A stretch of DNA of 26,430 bases, from positions 1-26,430 of the forward strand of contig JAIFMA010000009.1 of the NCBI GenBank assembly GCA_020048795.1, given 5' to 3'. Numbering within the stretch: the first letter of the stretch is position 1; each line of letters starts with the position of its first letter. The notes under the pieces were generated by a model. That model saw only the letters and a program-made list of their open reading frames with translations. It was not told the DNA's origin and searched no databases. This stretch comes from Rhodoferax sp. GTDB lineage: Bacteria > Pseudomonadota > Gammaproteobacteria > Burkholderiales > Burkholderiaceae_C. The translations under genes were made by a program, and so were the position numbers. Below, piece by piece: positions 14,979-24,332 of the stretch.

Positions 14979-17263
14979 CAAGCCAGCAGCCGCTCAGGGT
15001 TGGCTTCGATCTTGCCCAGAGCTTCGCGCGTGGCGCGGGTGGTGAGGGGCTCATCTTCCTGGGGCACGATCAGACCTTGTTGCAAATAGGTCGCCAAGCG
15101 GCCTGACTGGAACAGATAGCTGCGACCGACGGTACTGGCAAACAGATGCAAATGGCCCAGCGGGCTGCGCCAGACGTATTGCACCTGGTTGACATGGCCG
15201 TTATGGTCCAGCGTGAACCAGGCCCCCAAGGCCAGTTCACGCACCCACTCCAGCATGGCGACACTGTCCGTGCTACCCGCACCGGTGACCACATCAAGCT
15301 CCGAGGCATCGATGCCCAGCAGGTCTTCAATCGTTTGCGAGTCCAGCGGCAGCTCTTCGACATCATCGTCGCTGATATAGTCTTCCAGGTGCGCCAGACG
15401 GTCGGCCAGTGCCGTGATTTGTTCGTCGGCAATCGCCTGGGTCTTTGACATGAAGGCATCGGCCAGCGTGTCGCTGATGATCTTGATGTGCGCATCCTGC
15501 GCCGAGCGGTTTACCGCCATCAGGGTCATGCCGGTGCGCAGGCATTGCAGCAGTTCGGGCAGATTGGCAATCACCCGGGCGCGGTCGGTGCGGTTGGGTT
15601 TGGCGCTGGCCGCCCAGATCAGGTCGGTGGCGGTCTTTTTCAGCAGCAGGGTTTCTTCGTGCTGGGCCCCCTGGCGCACGGCCGAAACGGCCATCGCCTC
15701 GGCCCAGACCTTGTACAAGAACTCACGAATCTCGTCGCGCACTGGCATGTCTTTGAGCTGGTCGCGCAGCTCAATGGTGTACTGAATGGTCAGGGTTTCT
15801 TTTTGTTCGAGTTGTTGCGCCACGCCAACCACCTTTTGAGTGGCGGGCTTTTCGGTCAGATGCTGCTTTAAAAAGGCCTTGAATTCCTCATAAACCTTTT
15901 GATAGACCCGCTCACCGGTGTCGGGATATTGTTCAATCACCTGAACCACCCGCTTGATCTCGAGTTCCAGCGCCGCACTGCTGATGCCGCTGGCATCAAA
16001 GCCCAGCACACACGAACCCATGTGGTCAATCAGTTGTCGCGCCGGATGATTGAGCTTGCTGAAAAAGTCCGGCTCGGCCAGGGCGATGCGCAGCACTGGC
16101 ATTTGCAGCCGTGCAAACCAGACCCGCACCCCGGTGGGGATGCGGTCTTCCTGCAAAATGGCCTGAAACATCAGTGCCACCAGCTCAATGATGGCTTTTT
16201 CGTTGTCGGTTTGCGCCTGACCCTTGAGTACCGAGGACTGCTGGCGCAACTCTTGAACAACCCGCTCAATCAACACGACCTGAGAGGTCCCAGGCGATGC
16301 CTGGAGTTGGTTGCTGACCAGCGGTTGCTGGGCCAGCGCCGTCATCAAAGGGGCAGACGGTGCCACATGGGATACCGGTGCTGCGCCGGGGTGGAAAAAA
16401 CCACCGAGCAATCGACCCACCTGCTCCAGCAGACCTTGACCACGGCCCCCTCGACGATCGCCACCCCGCGCGGCCGCTGGCGCGTGGCCACCATAACCCG
16501 GCAGTTGGGACAAGCCCGGCTGACGCGGACCGGCTGGACGGTCTTCTGCGCGACGCTGGGATGCTGCCGCCGACCCCGAAGCAGGCGCAGGCGGCGCAGG
16601 GCTGGCCTGATCGGGTGCCACCGGATTGGCTTTAGGGCTGAAATCGATCACCGGCATGACCCCTTGAGCCACCAGTTCGGCATTGCACACGGCATAGGCC
16701 TTTTGCAAATGCTCATTGAAATGGCGTTGCACCACCGCACTGACCAATTGCCAGGAATCTCGCGACAGACCGCAGGCCTCCCACTGCTGGACCACCGCCA
16801 GCAACAAAACCTCCGGATGCACAATATCGCGGACACTCAGTTCCTGCTCGCCCCCCAGGAACTTGAGCCGCTTGCGCAGGCTGTTGACCTCCAGGGCCGA
16901 TTTTTCCATCAAATCGAGTGCCAGGCGCGACGCAATGATCTTGTTCTCGACCACCTCGGTGCCCAGCAGTTCCAACGCGCTGGCTGACAGCAATGGAGCC
17001 GGGCGACTCTCTGGCAACAAGGCGTTCTGCCAGGCTTGCACGGTGCCCTTGGACCAGCGATCCTTGAAGCGCTGGTAAGCCATCCAGGCATCGCGACGGG
17101 TTTGCATCTCGCGCGAGGGAGCGGCCTCGTTCATCAGGTTGCTCAGACGTTCCTGCACCAGGCCCAGCACCGAGTCCATGGCCTGGGCGGCCAGAGCCAC
17201 CAGGTGCTGGCGCACCTGCGCCGCCAATTTGGCGGCCTGCCGGGGGGCAAGTGCGTTAGCCAT
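14978..17263 (-). CDS. DUF1631 domain-containing protein
   Basis: 761 residues, no signal peptide or membrane helix. It matches the DUF1631 family, widespread in Burkholderiales and Pseudomonas and of unknown function. The N-terminal half is helical. A low-complexity Pro/Ala/Gly/Arg-rich linker covers about residues 215-275. The central part carries the family region (VRVWFARLQMPVLRIALAEP followed by NHPARQLIDHMG). The C-terminal part (LALGAWFTLDHNGHVNQVQY ... WRSPLGHLHLFASTVGRSYLF) is beta-rich and could be a small barrel, though I would not name it. The gene ends 15 bases from smg on the opposite strand and starts just downstream of secF, so it may be read from the sec transcript. No function is proposed. 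Confidence 0.88.
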   Translation of the reverse strand: MANALAPRQAAKLAAQVRQHLVALAAQAMDSVLGLVQERLSNLMNEAAPSREMQTRRDAWMAYQRFKDRWSKGTVQAWQNALLPESRPAPLLSASALELLGTEVVENKIIASRLALDLMEKSALEVNSLRKRLKFLGGEQELSVRDIVHPEVLLLAVVQQWEACGLSRDSWQLVSAVVQRHFNEHLQKAYAVCNAELVAQGVMPVIDFSPKANPVAPDQASPAPPAPASGSAAASQRRAEDRPAGPRQPGLSQLPGYGGHAPAAARGGDRRGGRGQGLLEQVGRLLGGFFHPGAAPVSHVAPSAPLMTALAQQPLVSNQLQASPGTSQVVLIERVVQELRQQSSVLKGQAQTDNEKAIIELVALMFQAILQEDRIPTGVRVWFARLQMPVLRIALAEPDFFSKLNHPARQLIDHMGSCVLGFDASGISSAALELEIKRVVQVIEQYPDTGERVYQKVYEEFKAFLKQHLTEKPATQKVVGVAQQLEQKETLTIQYTIELRDQLKDMPVRDEIREFLYKVWAEAMAVSAVRQGAQHEETLLLKKTATDLIWAASAKPNRTDRARVIANLPELLQCLRTGMTLMAVNRSAQDAHIKIISDTLADAFMSKTQAIADEQITALADRLAHLEDYISDDDVEELPLDSQTIEDLLGIDASELDVVTGAGSTDSVAMLEWVRELALGAWFTLDHNGHVNQVQYVWRSPLGHLHLFASTVGRSYLFQSGRLATYLQQGLIVPQEDEPLTTRATREALGKIEANPERLLA

Positions 17264-17277
17264 GGTCGAGATGCTGC

Positions 17278-18234
17278 CTAGACCGTTGCCCCGGCGTTAG
17301 GGTCATTCGGATCGATGTCCTTCTTGGCGATCGGCCCCTTGACCAGGTCTTCACGCTGAATCCCCAGCCACATGGCAATGGCGGCCGCCACGAACACCGA
17401 CGAGTAAATGCCAAACAGGATGCCAATGGTCAGCGCCAGGGCAAAATAATGCAGCGTGGCCCCACCAAACAGCAACATGGACAGCACCATCATTTGGGTC
17501 GATCCGTGCGTGATGATGGTGCGGCTGATGGTCGAAGTGATTGCATTGTTGATGATCTCGATGGTTGTCATCTTGCGGTAACGACGAAAGTTCTCGCGGA
17601 TGCGGTCAAAAATCACCACCGACTCATTCACCGAATAACCCAGCACCGCCAGCACGGCAGCCAGCACGGGCAGGGAAAACTCCCACTGGAAAAAAGCAAA
17701 AAAGCCCAAAATGATGATCACGTCATGCAAGTTGGCAATGATGGCTGCCACGGCAAACTTCCACTCAAAACGCACCGCCAGATAAATCATGATGCCCACC
17801 ACCACAAAAGCCAGCGCCTTGAGCCCATCAGCGGCCAGTTCATCACCCACCTGCGGACCGACAAATTCGGTGCGGCGCATGTTGGCACTGGCATCAACAG
17901 CCTTGAGGGCGTTCATGACCTGATGGCTCTGCTGGGCTGAACTCACACCTTTTTGAACTGGCAAACGTATCAACACGTCACGCGCCGTGCCAAAGTTTTG
18001 CACCTGCACGTCGCTAAGGCCCAGTTTGGCGACGGTATCGCGCACCACGCCCAAATCAGCCGGCTGAGCATAGGTGACCTCCAGCAGGGTGCCACCGGTG
18101 AACTCGACCGACAGGTGCAGGCCGCGCGAGAACAGAAAAAACACCGCCGCCAAAAAGGTCAGCAGCGACACCAGATTGAACACCAGCGCATGGCGCATGA
18201 ACGCAATGTCACGCTTGATTCTGAAAAATTCCAT
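17278..18234 (-). CDS. secF: Protein translocase subunit SecF
   Basis: 318 residues (E. coli: 323). SecF is an inner-membrane partner of SecD that uses the proton gradient to help pull proteins across the membrane after SecA-driven translocation. It has six predicted membrane helices, the first after MEFFRIKRDIAFMRH, then a periplasmic loop with FTGGTLLEV, and the conserved GYSVNESVVIFDRIRENFR motif in the fourth-helix region. AGGA eight bases upstream of the ATG at 18234 supports this start; an upstream extension to 18327 would overlap secD. It begins ten bases after the secD stop. The C-terminal tail is acidic (KKDIDPNDPNAGATV). Confidence 0.97.
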   Translation of the reverse strand: MEFFRIKRDIAFMRHALVFNLVSLLTFLAAVFFLFSRGLHLSVEFTGGTLLEVTYAQPADLGVVRDTVAKLGLSDVQVQNFGTARDVLIRLPVQKGVSSAQQSHQVMNALKAVDASANMRRTEFVGPQVGDELAADGLKALAFVVVGIMIYLAVRFEWKFAVAAIIANLHDVIIILGFFAFFQWEFSLPVLAAVLAVLGYSVNESVVIFDRIRENFRRYRKMTTIEIINNAITSTISRTIITHGSTQMMVLSMLLFGGATLHYFALALTIGILFGIYSSVFVAAAIAMWLGIQREDLVKGPIAKKDIDPNDPNAGATV

Positions 18235-18244
18235 GACAAAAATC

Positions 18245-20125
18245 CTATTCGACCGTGACGGCATTGCCACCATCGGGACGCCAGATGGTGCCAATCGACA
18301 CGGTTTTGAGCCGGTTTTGCCGGCCATACCAAAAATTGACCAGGCCGCGCGAGAAAAACACCCCTGAGAACATGCTGGTCATGATACCCAGACAATGCAC
18401 CACGGCAAAACCACGCACCGGGCCCGAACCAAACGCCAGCAGCGCCAAGCCCGCAATCAGGGTGGTGATGTTGGAGTCAAAAATGGTCGCCCAGGCGCGG
18501 TCATAACCGGTATGGATGGCGGCTTGGGCTGAGGCGCCGTTGCGCAGCTCTTCGCGAATGCGCTCATTGATCAGCACATTGGAGTCAATCGCCATGCCCA
18601 GCACCAGCGCCATGGCAGCCATGCCCGGCAGCGTCAGGGTGGCCTGCAGCATCGACAGCACGGCCACCAGCAGCAGCAGGTTGAACGCCAGCGCGATGCT
18701 GGAAAACACGCCAAACAGCATGTAATAGACGCACATGAACAGTGCCACGGCCAAAAAGCCCCAGCTCACGCTGTGGAAGCCTTTGGCGATATTCTCGGCA
18801 CCCAGGCTCGGGCCAATCGTGGTTTCCTCGATGATTTCCATGGGAGCCGCGAGTGAACCGGCACGCAGCAGCAGGGCCGTGTCATTGGCTTCGGTGGTCG
18901 TCATGCGCCCCGAGATCTGCACCCGGCCACCGCCGATTTCGGTACGAATCACCGGCGCGGTGACCACTTCGCCCTTGCCTTTTTCAAACAGCAGGATGGC
19001 CATACGCTTGCCGACGTTTTCACGCGTAACATCCCGAAAGATACGGGTGCCCTTGGCATCGAGGTTCAAATTGACGGTGGGTTCCTGGGTCTGGCTGTCA
19101 AAACCGGGCTGGGCATCGGTCAGATTTTCACCGGTCAGGATGACCTGCTTTTTGACAATCACGGTCTGCCCATTGCGCTCAAGGTAACGTTCAGAGCCAA
19201 AGGGCACCACACCCGTACCTGATTCAGCCGCCCGCGCCTCGGTACTTTCATCGACCATGCGCACCTCCAGGGTGGCGGTGCGCCCCAGAATGTCCTTGGC
19301 TTTGGCGGTATCCTGCACGCCCGGCAACTGCACCACAATGCGGTCCAGGCCCTGCTGCTGTATCACCGGTTCGGCCACACCGAGTTCGTTGATCCGGTTG
19401 TGCAAGGTGGTGATGTTTTGCTTGAGCGCCTGGTCCTGGATACGCCGGGCCGCTTCCGGCTTGATGGAGGCTGTGAGTTTGATGTCGGTGCCGTCCGCTG
19501 CATCGAGGGTTTGCAGGTCAGTGAACTGATCCTGGAATACCGCTTTGGCCACTGCCAGGCTTGCCGCCTCCTTGAGGCGCACTTCAATGGTCTGGCCATT
19601 GCGGGCAATGCCCCCGTGGCGGACATTTTTTTCGCGCAGGCTGGTACGCACATCGCCGGCCAGCGACTCGGCACGCTTGGTCAGCGCCGCCTGCATGTCG
19701 ACCTGCAGCATGAAGTGCACACCGCCGCGTAAATCGAGCCCCAGGTACATCGGCGCTGCGTGCAGCGCCCGTAGCCAGGCCGGCGAGCGCGACAGCAGGT
19801 TCAGCGCCACCACAAAAGAGGGGTTCGACGGGTCCGTCACCAGGGCTTTCTGAATCGCATCCTTGGCCTTGAGCTGCTCCTCGGTGGCGTTGAAGCGTAC
19901 CTTGATCGAGGCACCCTCCAGGGTCACCAGATCGGCGACGATGCCACTGGCCTTGAGGGTTGCCTCGACCTGCGCCAGCGTTGCGGTATCAAGCTTGATC
20001 AGCGGCTTGGCTGCCGACACCTGCACGGCGGGCGATTCGCCAAAAAAATTCGGCAAGGCATACAAAGCGCCCACCACCAGCGCAATCACGATGATCACGT
20101 ATTTCCAAACCGGGTAACGATTCAT
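18245..20125 (-). CDS. secD: Protein translocase subunit SecD
   Basis: 626 residues (E. coli: 615). It works with SecF and YajC in Sec-dependent export. An N-terminal membrane helix (YVIIVIALVVGALYALPNFF) is followed by a large periplasmic region with DLRGGVHFMLQVD and GLDRIVVQLPGV. Five C-terminal membrane helices include the family motif AMAIDSNVLINERIREELRNG, split here by helix boundaries. GAAGGG upstream of the ATG supports the start at 20125. It follows yajC by 57 bases and precedes secF by ten. Confidence 0.97.
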   Translation of the reverse strand: MNRYPVWKYVIIVIALVVGALYALPNFFGESPAVQVSAAKPLIKLDTATLAQVEATLKASGIVADLVTLEGASIKVRFNATEEQLKAKDAIQKALVTDPSNPSFVVALNLLSRSPAWLRALHAAPMYLGLDLRGGVHFMLQVDMQAALTKRAESLAGDVRTSLREKNVRHGGIARNGQTIEVRLKEAASLAVAKAVFQDQFTDLQTLDAADGTDIKLTASIKPEAARRIQDQALKQNITTLHNRINELGVAEPVIQQQGLDRIVVQLPGVQDTAKAKDILGRTATLEVRMVDESTEARAAESGTGVVPFGSERYLERNGQTVIVKKQVILTGENLTDAQPGFDSQTQEPTVNLNLDAKGTRIFRDVTRENVGKRMAILLFEKGKGEVVTAPVIRTEIGGGRVQISGRMTTTEANDTALLLRAGSLAAPMEIIEETTIGPSLGAENIAKGFHSVSWGFLAVALFMCVYYMLFGVFSSIALAFNLLLLVAVLSMLQATLTLPGMAAMALVLGMAIDSNVLINERIREELRNGASAQAAIHTGYDRAWATIFDSNITTLIAGLALLAFGSGPVRGFAVVHCLGIMTSMFSGVFFSRGLVNFWYGRQNRLKTVSIGTIWRPDGGNAVTVE

Positions 20126-20182
20126 GACCGCCCTTCAGACATCAACATGCAAAACGCTGGCAACCGCCCAGCAGGGGGGCAA

Positions 20183-20512
20183 TTACTTGATGCTGCCCTT
20201 GGGCAACACCTGGATCACGGCACTGCGTTGCAATTGCACCTCAACGCCGCTGGAGATTTCCAGACTGATGAAGCTGTCACCGAGTTTGCTGACCTTGCCC
20301 AGAACGCCTCCTGCAGTAGCCACTTCATCACCTTTGGTCAGAGCATCGATCATGGCCTTGTGCTCCTTGGCCTTTTTCATTTGTGGGCGAATCATCACAA
20401 AATACAGCACCACAAACATCAGCACCAGGGGCAGCATGCCCATTAACGAAGACTGCATATCGCCACCAGCAGCAGCAGGGGCGGTTTCGGCAAAAGCAGA
20501 AGAAATGAACAC
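20183..20512 (-). CDS. yajC: Sec translocon accessory subunit YajC
   Basis: 109 residues (E. coli: 110). It is a small inner-membrane protein associated with SecDF, with a single membrane helix (LPLVLMFVVLYFVMIRPQ) followed by the cytoplasmic family motif MKKAKEHKAMIDALTKGDEV and a beta-rich C-terminus. I place the start at a GTG at 20512: GGAG lies seven bases upstream, and the protein then begins (V/M)FISSAFAE as in relatives. An open frame back to 20611 would add 33 residues that do not belong to the family. It is the first gene of a yajC-secD-secF operon. Confidence 0.94.
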   Translation of the reverse strand: MFISSAFAETAPAAAGGDMQSSLMGMLPLVLMFVVLYFVMIRPQMKKAKEHKAMIDALTKGDEVATAGGVLGKVSKLGDSFISLEISSGVEVQLQRSAVIQVLPKGSIK

Positions 20513-20603
20513 AGAAAACTCCAGAAAGATAAACAGGGAAAAACAACAAACGCCCGCCGGATACGCCAAGGGTACCGAAAAGCAGGCAGCCATCAATTGT
20601 ATG

Positions 20604-20626
20604 CGGGGCACCCTTGACCCGCCCCG
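20604..20626. terminator. GC-rich inverted repeat after the indolepyruvate oxidoreductase gene
   Basis: CGGGGC (20604-20609) and GCCCCG (20621-20626) form a perfect six-base stem with an eleven-base loop, starting 18 bases past the oxidoreductase stop codon on the minus strand. No T-run follows, so an intrinsic terminator is uncertain. It also lies upstream of yajC. Confidence 0.3.
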
Positions 20627-20644
20627 TCAATGAGCTGCGTCTGA

Positions 20645-23600
20645 TCAGTCTGACAAGGCGTTGAATTGCTGCATCAGCTCGGCCCAATTTTGCTGGGCTG
20701 CCTCCAGGTGGCGAGCCTTGACGTGGCCAAAACCCCTGATTGCCTCGGGGATACTGGCAATTTGCAGCGCCAACCGATAGCGCTCGGTGGCATGGCGGGC
20801 CTGCGGGCCCGAGGCCAGCGCCGCCAGCAACACCAAAACAGTGTCGCGATACTGAACCACCAGGGCACGCTCCTGACACCGCTCAGAGGTTCGGCCAAAC
20901 ACATCGAACGCGGTACCCCGCAAGCCCTTGAAGCGCGCCAGCAAGCGCATGCCGGTGAGCATCAAGGGGCCGAATTTTTGTTTGACCAACTCACCTTGGT
21001 CATTGGTCTTGGCCCACAAGGGCGGTGCCAGATGAAACTGAAACCGGTAGTCACCTTCAAACTGAGCGGCCATACGCCTCTCGAATTGGCCGTCTGTATA
21101 AAGTCGCGCCACCTCGTACTCATCCTTGTAGGCCATCACCTTGAACAGATAACGTGCCACAGCCTCACTCAGACTGGACTTGCCCCAAGCCGCCTCGGCT
21201 TGTTGCACCTGCTGGACCACGGCCAGGTAGCGTTGTGCATAAGCGACGTTCTGGTAGGCGGTCAAAAAATCCATCCGTTCGCGCAGTAACTCGGCCAGTG
21301 CCGGTTGTTTGACCTGCTCTGCCACAGGTACCACTGGCAACAACGCCAACACGGCATCGAGATGTTGGGCACAGTGACGGCCCCAGGCAAAGGCCGCCTG
21401 GTTGTTGTCCACCTGGACACCGTTGAGTTCCATCGCCCGTAGCAGCGCCGCCTGCGAGACCGGCACCCAGCCCTTTTGCCAGACGTAGCCCAGCATCAGC
21501 GGGTTGGTGTAAATGGCGTTACCCAGCGCCTGCACGGCGACAAATTCTGCGTCCAGCAAGCCCAGTGCTGAGGCCCCCACCACCTGGCTGATGGCATTTT
21601 CGCAGCCACCTCGGGGAAACTGCCAGTCAGGGCTATGGACAAAAGCGGCTGTAGGTGTTGCGTGGGTATTGAGCGCCACAAAAGTTCGCCCGGTTTGCAT
21701 CACGGCGAGCGTGGTCTTGCTGGCCGCCACGATGGCATCGCAGCCGATCACCAGGTCCGCCCGGGCCGTATCCACCTTGCTGGCAAAAATCATCTCGGGC
21801 GCGTTGGCAATCTGGATGAAGCTCCAGGTGGCACCGCCTTTTTGTGCCAAACCCCCAGCGTCCAGCGTCACCACGCCCTTGCCCTCCAGATGCGCCGCCA
21901 TGCCCAACAACTGGCCGATGGTGATGACCCCGGTGCCACCCACGCCACCCACCACAATGCCCCAGGCTTTGTCGGCGACTGGCAAAATGGGCTCCGGCAG
22001 GGGTGCCAGCGCCTGCAGGCCATGCAGGGCAAGCTCTGGCATGGGCTGTTTGAGCTGGCCGCCCTGAACGGTCACAAAGCTCGGGCAAAAGCCCTTGACG
22101 CAACTGAAATCCTTGTTGCAACTGCTCTGGTTGATGCTGCGCTTGCGGCCAAACTTGGTTTCCAGCGGCTCCAGGCTGAGGCAATTCGACTGCGTGCCAC
22201 AGTCACCGCAGCCTTCGCAGACCAGCTCGTTGATGACGATACGCTGGTCGGGCTCGGCCAGCGTGCCACGTTTGCGCCGACGGCGCTTTTCGGTGGCACA
22301 GGTCTGGTCATAAATGATGACTGTTGTGCCCCGGATCTGACGAAACTCGCGTTGGATGCGATCCAGGTCGTCGCGGTGCTGCACAAGCACGCCAGCAGCC
22401 AGCGTGACACCCGTGTATTTGCCTGGTGCATCGGTCACGATGGTCACGCTGGCAGCGCCCTCAGACAACACACTGTGCATGATTTGCAGCACGCTGTGCC
22501 CCTCAGGGCGCTCGCCGATGCGCTGCCCACCCGTCATGGCCACCGCATCGTTGTACAAAATTTTGTAGGTGATGTTCACGCCGGCCGCAATCGACTGGCG
22601 AATCGCCAGCAACCCGCTGTGAAAATAGGTGCCATCACCCAAATTGGTAAAGACATGCTGGTCTGTGGTGAAGGGCTGCTGGCCGACCCAGGCCACACCC
22701 TCGCCGCCCATCTGGCTGAAGGTGCTGGTGCGGCGGTCCATCCAGACCGTCATGAAATGGCAGCCAATGCCGGCCAGAGCGCGTGAACCCTCGGGCACCT
22801 GGGTGCTGGTGTTGTGCGGGCAGCCACTGCAAAACCAGGGTGTACGCTCGACCGCATCGGCTTTGACGGTCAACACTGATCGTTCCCGGGCATCGAGCCA
22901 TTGCACATGCTGGTTCATACGGTCCTGAACATCCCCGGGCACACCCATTTTTTGCAAGCGTCGGGCGATGACTCTGGCAATCAGGGCCGGATTCAGGTCA
23001 GCCGTGGCGCGCAACAGCCCACGGTCCCCCGAACTCGGGTGGCTCCAGGGACCACCGGCATCGCCAGCATCAGTGTCATCGAACTTGCCTACCACCGAGG
23101 GGCGAACATCAGCGCGCCAGTTGTACAGTTGCTCCTTGAGTTGGGACTCAATGACCTGGCGTTTTTCTTCAACCACCAGAATTTCCTGTAGTCCCAGCGC
23201 AAAGTCACGGGTCAGGGCGGGCTCCAGCGGCCACACCACGTTGACCTTGTGCAGACGGATGCCCAGGCTGCTGCAAACGGCATCCTCCAGACCCAGATCA
23301 TGCAGGGCCTGACGCGTGTCGTTGAAGGCCTTGCCGCTGGCCATGATGCCGAATCGATCCTGGGTGCCGGCCAAGACGTTGTAGTTGAGCTGGTTGGCGC
23401 GTACATAGGCCTGCGCCGCATACCACTTGTGCTCCATCAGTCGGGCTTCCTGCTCCAGCGCGGGATCAGGCCAGCGGATATGCAGCCCACCCGGGGGCAT
23501 CTGGAAGTCTTGCGGTGCCACCACCCTGACGCGCTCGGCATCCACCAGCACCGAAGCAGACGATTCGACCACCTCCTGAATGGTCTTCATGCCGGCCCAC

Positions 23601-24217
23601 AGACCGGAAAACCGGCTCAGGGCAATCGCGTGCAAGCCCAGATCCAGAATGCCCTGGACATCGGACGGAAAAAACACCGGCAAACCACACGCCTTGAAAA
23701 TCGGGTCGCTCTGATGTGCTGCCGTGGAGCTCTTGCTCAGGTGATCGTCACCGGCCACCGCCAGCACACCACCATGGCGGGCCGTTCCAGCCATATTGGC
23801 ATGTTTGAACACGTCCGAGCTGCGATCCACCCCAGGGCCCTTGCCGTACCAGATACCAAACACACCATCGTATTTTTTGCTTTGCGGGTACAGCTCAAGC
23901 TGTTGGGTTCCCCAAACCGCCGTGGCCGCCAGTTCTTCGTTGACCCCGGGCTGAAAGACGATGTGGTGATCTGCCAGATGCCGCTGCGCCGCCATCAAGG
24001 CCAAGTCGTAACTGCCCAGCGGGGAGCCGCGGTAACCACTGACAAAGCCCGCTGTGTTGAGCCCGGCCAGCACATCACGCTGGCGCTGTAGCATCGGCAA
24101 GCGCACCAGTGCCTGAACACCACTCATGAAGGCCCGCCCATGACGCAAGCTGTACTTGTCGTCCAGCGTGGCCCGCTTCAAGCCATCACGCACAGACTCC
24201 GACAGGGGTGCATTCAT
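20645..24217 (-). CDS. Indolepyruvate ferredoxin oxidoreductase, fused alpha-gamma type
   Basis: 1190 residues, the size of the fused family in which the thiamine diphosphate subunit and the gamma (IorB-like) subunit are one chain. It oxidatively decarboxylates aryl pyruvates or related 2-oxoacids to acyl-CoA. Motifs seen: the N-terminal pyrimidine-binding-type domain with SGYRGSPLG and the TPP motif GDG at about 527-529 with Asn556. An iron-sulfur region begins CEGCGDCGTQSNC at about 667-679 and has further cysteines at about 700, 706 and 711. The gamma domain starts near GGVGGTGVITIGQLLGMA (about 757-774). The ATG at 24217 gives the family's usual MNAPL start; a TTG at 24250 and an ATG at 24244 are alternatives. 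No partner genes adjoin it. Substrate range is uncertain. Confidence 0.93.
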   Translation of the reverse strand: MNAPLSESVRDGLKRATLDDKYSLRHGRAFMSGVQALVRLPMLQRQRDVLAGLNTAGFVSGYRGSPLGSYDLALMAAQRHLADHHIVFQPGVNEELAATAVWGTQQLELYPQSKKYDGVFGIWYGKGPGVDRSSDVFKHANMAGTARHGGVLAVAGDDHLSKSSTAAHQSDPIFKACGLPVFFPSDVQGILDLGLHAIALSRFSGLWAGMKTIQEVVESSASVLVDAERVRVVAPQDFQMPPGGLHIRWPDPALEQEARLMEHKWYAAQAYVRANQLNYNVLAGTQDRFGIMASGKAFNDTRQALHDLGLEDAVCSSLGIRLHKVNVVWPLEPALTRDFALGLQEILVVEEKRQVIESQLKEQLYNWRADVRPSVVGKFDDTDAGDAGGPWSHPSSGDRGLLRATADLNPALIARVIARRLQKMGVPGDVQDRMNQHVQWLDARERSVLTVKADAVERTPWFCSGCPHNTSTQVPEGSRALAGIGCHFMTVWMDRRTSTFSQMGGEGVAWVGQQPFTTDQHVFTNLGDGTYFHSGLLAIRQSIAAGVNITYKILYNDAVAMTGGQRIGERPEGHSVLQIMHSVLSEGAASVTIVTDAPGKYTGVTLAAGVLVQHRDDLDRIQREFRQIRGTTVIIYDQTCATEKRRRRKRGTLAEPDQRIVINELVCEGCGDCGTQSNCLSLEPLETKFGRKRSINQSSCNKDFSCVKGFCPSFVTVQGGQLKQPMPELALHGLQALAPLPEPILPVADKAWGIVVGGVGGTGVITIGQLLGMAAHLEGKGVVTLDAGGLAQKGGATWSFIQIANAPEMIFASKVDTARADLVIGCDAIVAASKTTLAVMQTGRTFVALNTHATPTAAFVHSPDWQFPRGGCENAISQVVGASALGLLDAEFVAVQALGNAIYTNPLMLGYVWQKGWVPVSQAALLRAMELNGVQVDNNQAAFAWGRHCAQHLDAVLALLPVVPVAEQVKQPALAELLRERMDFLTAYQNVAYAQRYLAVVQQVQQAEAAWGKSSLSEAVARYLFKVMAYKDEYEVARLYTDGQFERRMAAQFEGDYRFQFHLAPPLWAKTNDQGELVKQKFGPLMLTGMRLLARFKGLRGTAFDVFGRTSERCQERALVVQYRDTVLVLLAALASGPQARHATERYRLALQIASIPEAIRGFGHVKARHLEAAQQNWAELMQQFNALSD

Positions 24218-24259
24218 GCAGGCAGGGTCAAGCTCCTGACACATTATCAAATACGCCTT

Positions 24260-24289
24260 TAGCCCTTATCAGATATGCGCTGACAGCTA
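24260..24289 (+). repeat. Dispersed 30-base repeat, intergenic copy
   Basis: Lies in the 115 bases between the oxidoreductase and cheV. It starts TAGCCCTTATCAG and ends GCGCTGACAGCTA, followed by TGAAAAAAG. It is the only copy in the window outside a gene and serves as the reference for aligning the others. Similar repeats are known to me in Comamonadaceae genomes, but I cannot confirm a named family. Confidence 0.6.
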
Positions 24290-24332
24290 TGAAAAAAGAA
24301 GCAATAGGGATCAGCAGAAAATTCTGGTTCGC

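Noticed and set aside
15899..16987. Long plus-strand open frame opposite the DUF1631 gene
   Set aside because: No domain, His/Gln/Arg-rich composition typical of antisense frames, and it lies wholly within a supported gene.
24218..24250. Upstream TTG or ATG as start of the indolepyruvate oxidoreductase
   Set aside because: The residues added (MIMCQELDPAC) do not fit the family, which usually starts MNAPL as at 24217; not fully excluded.
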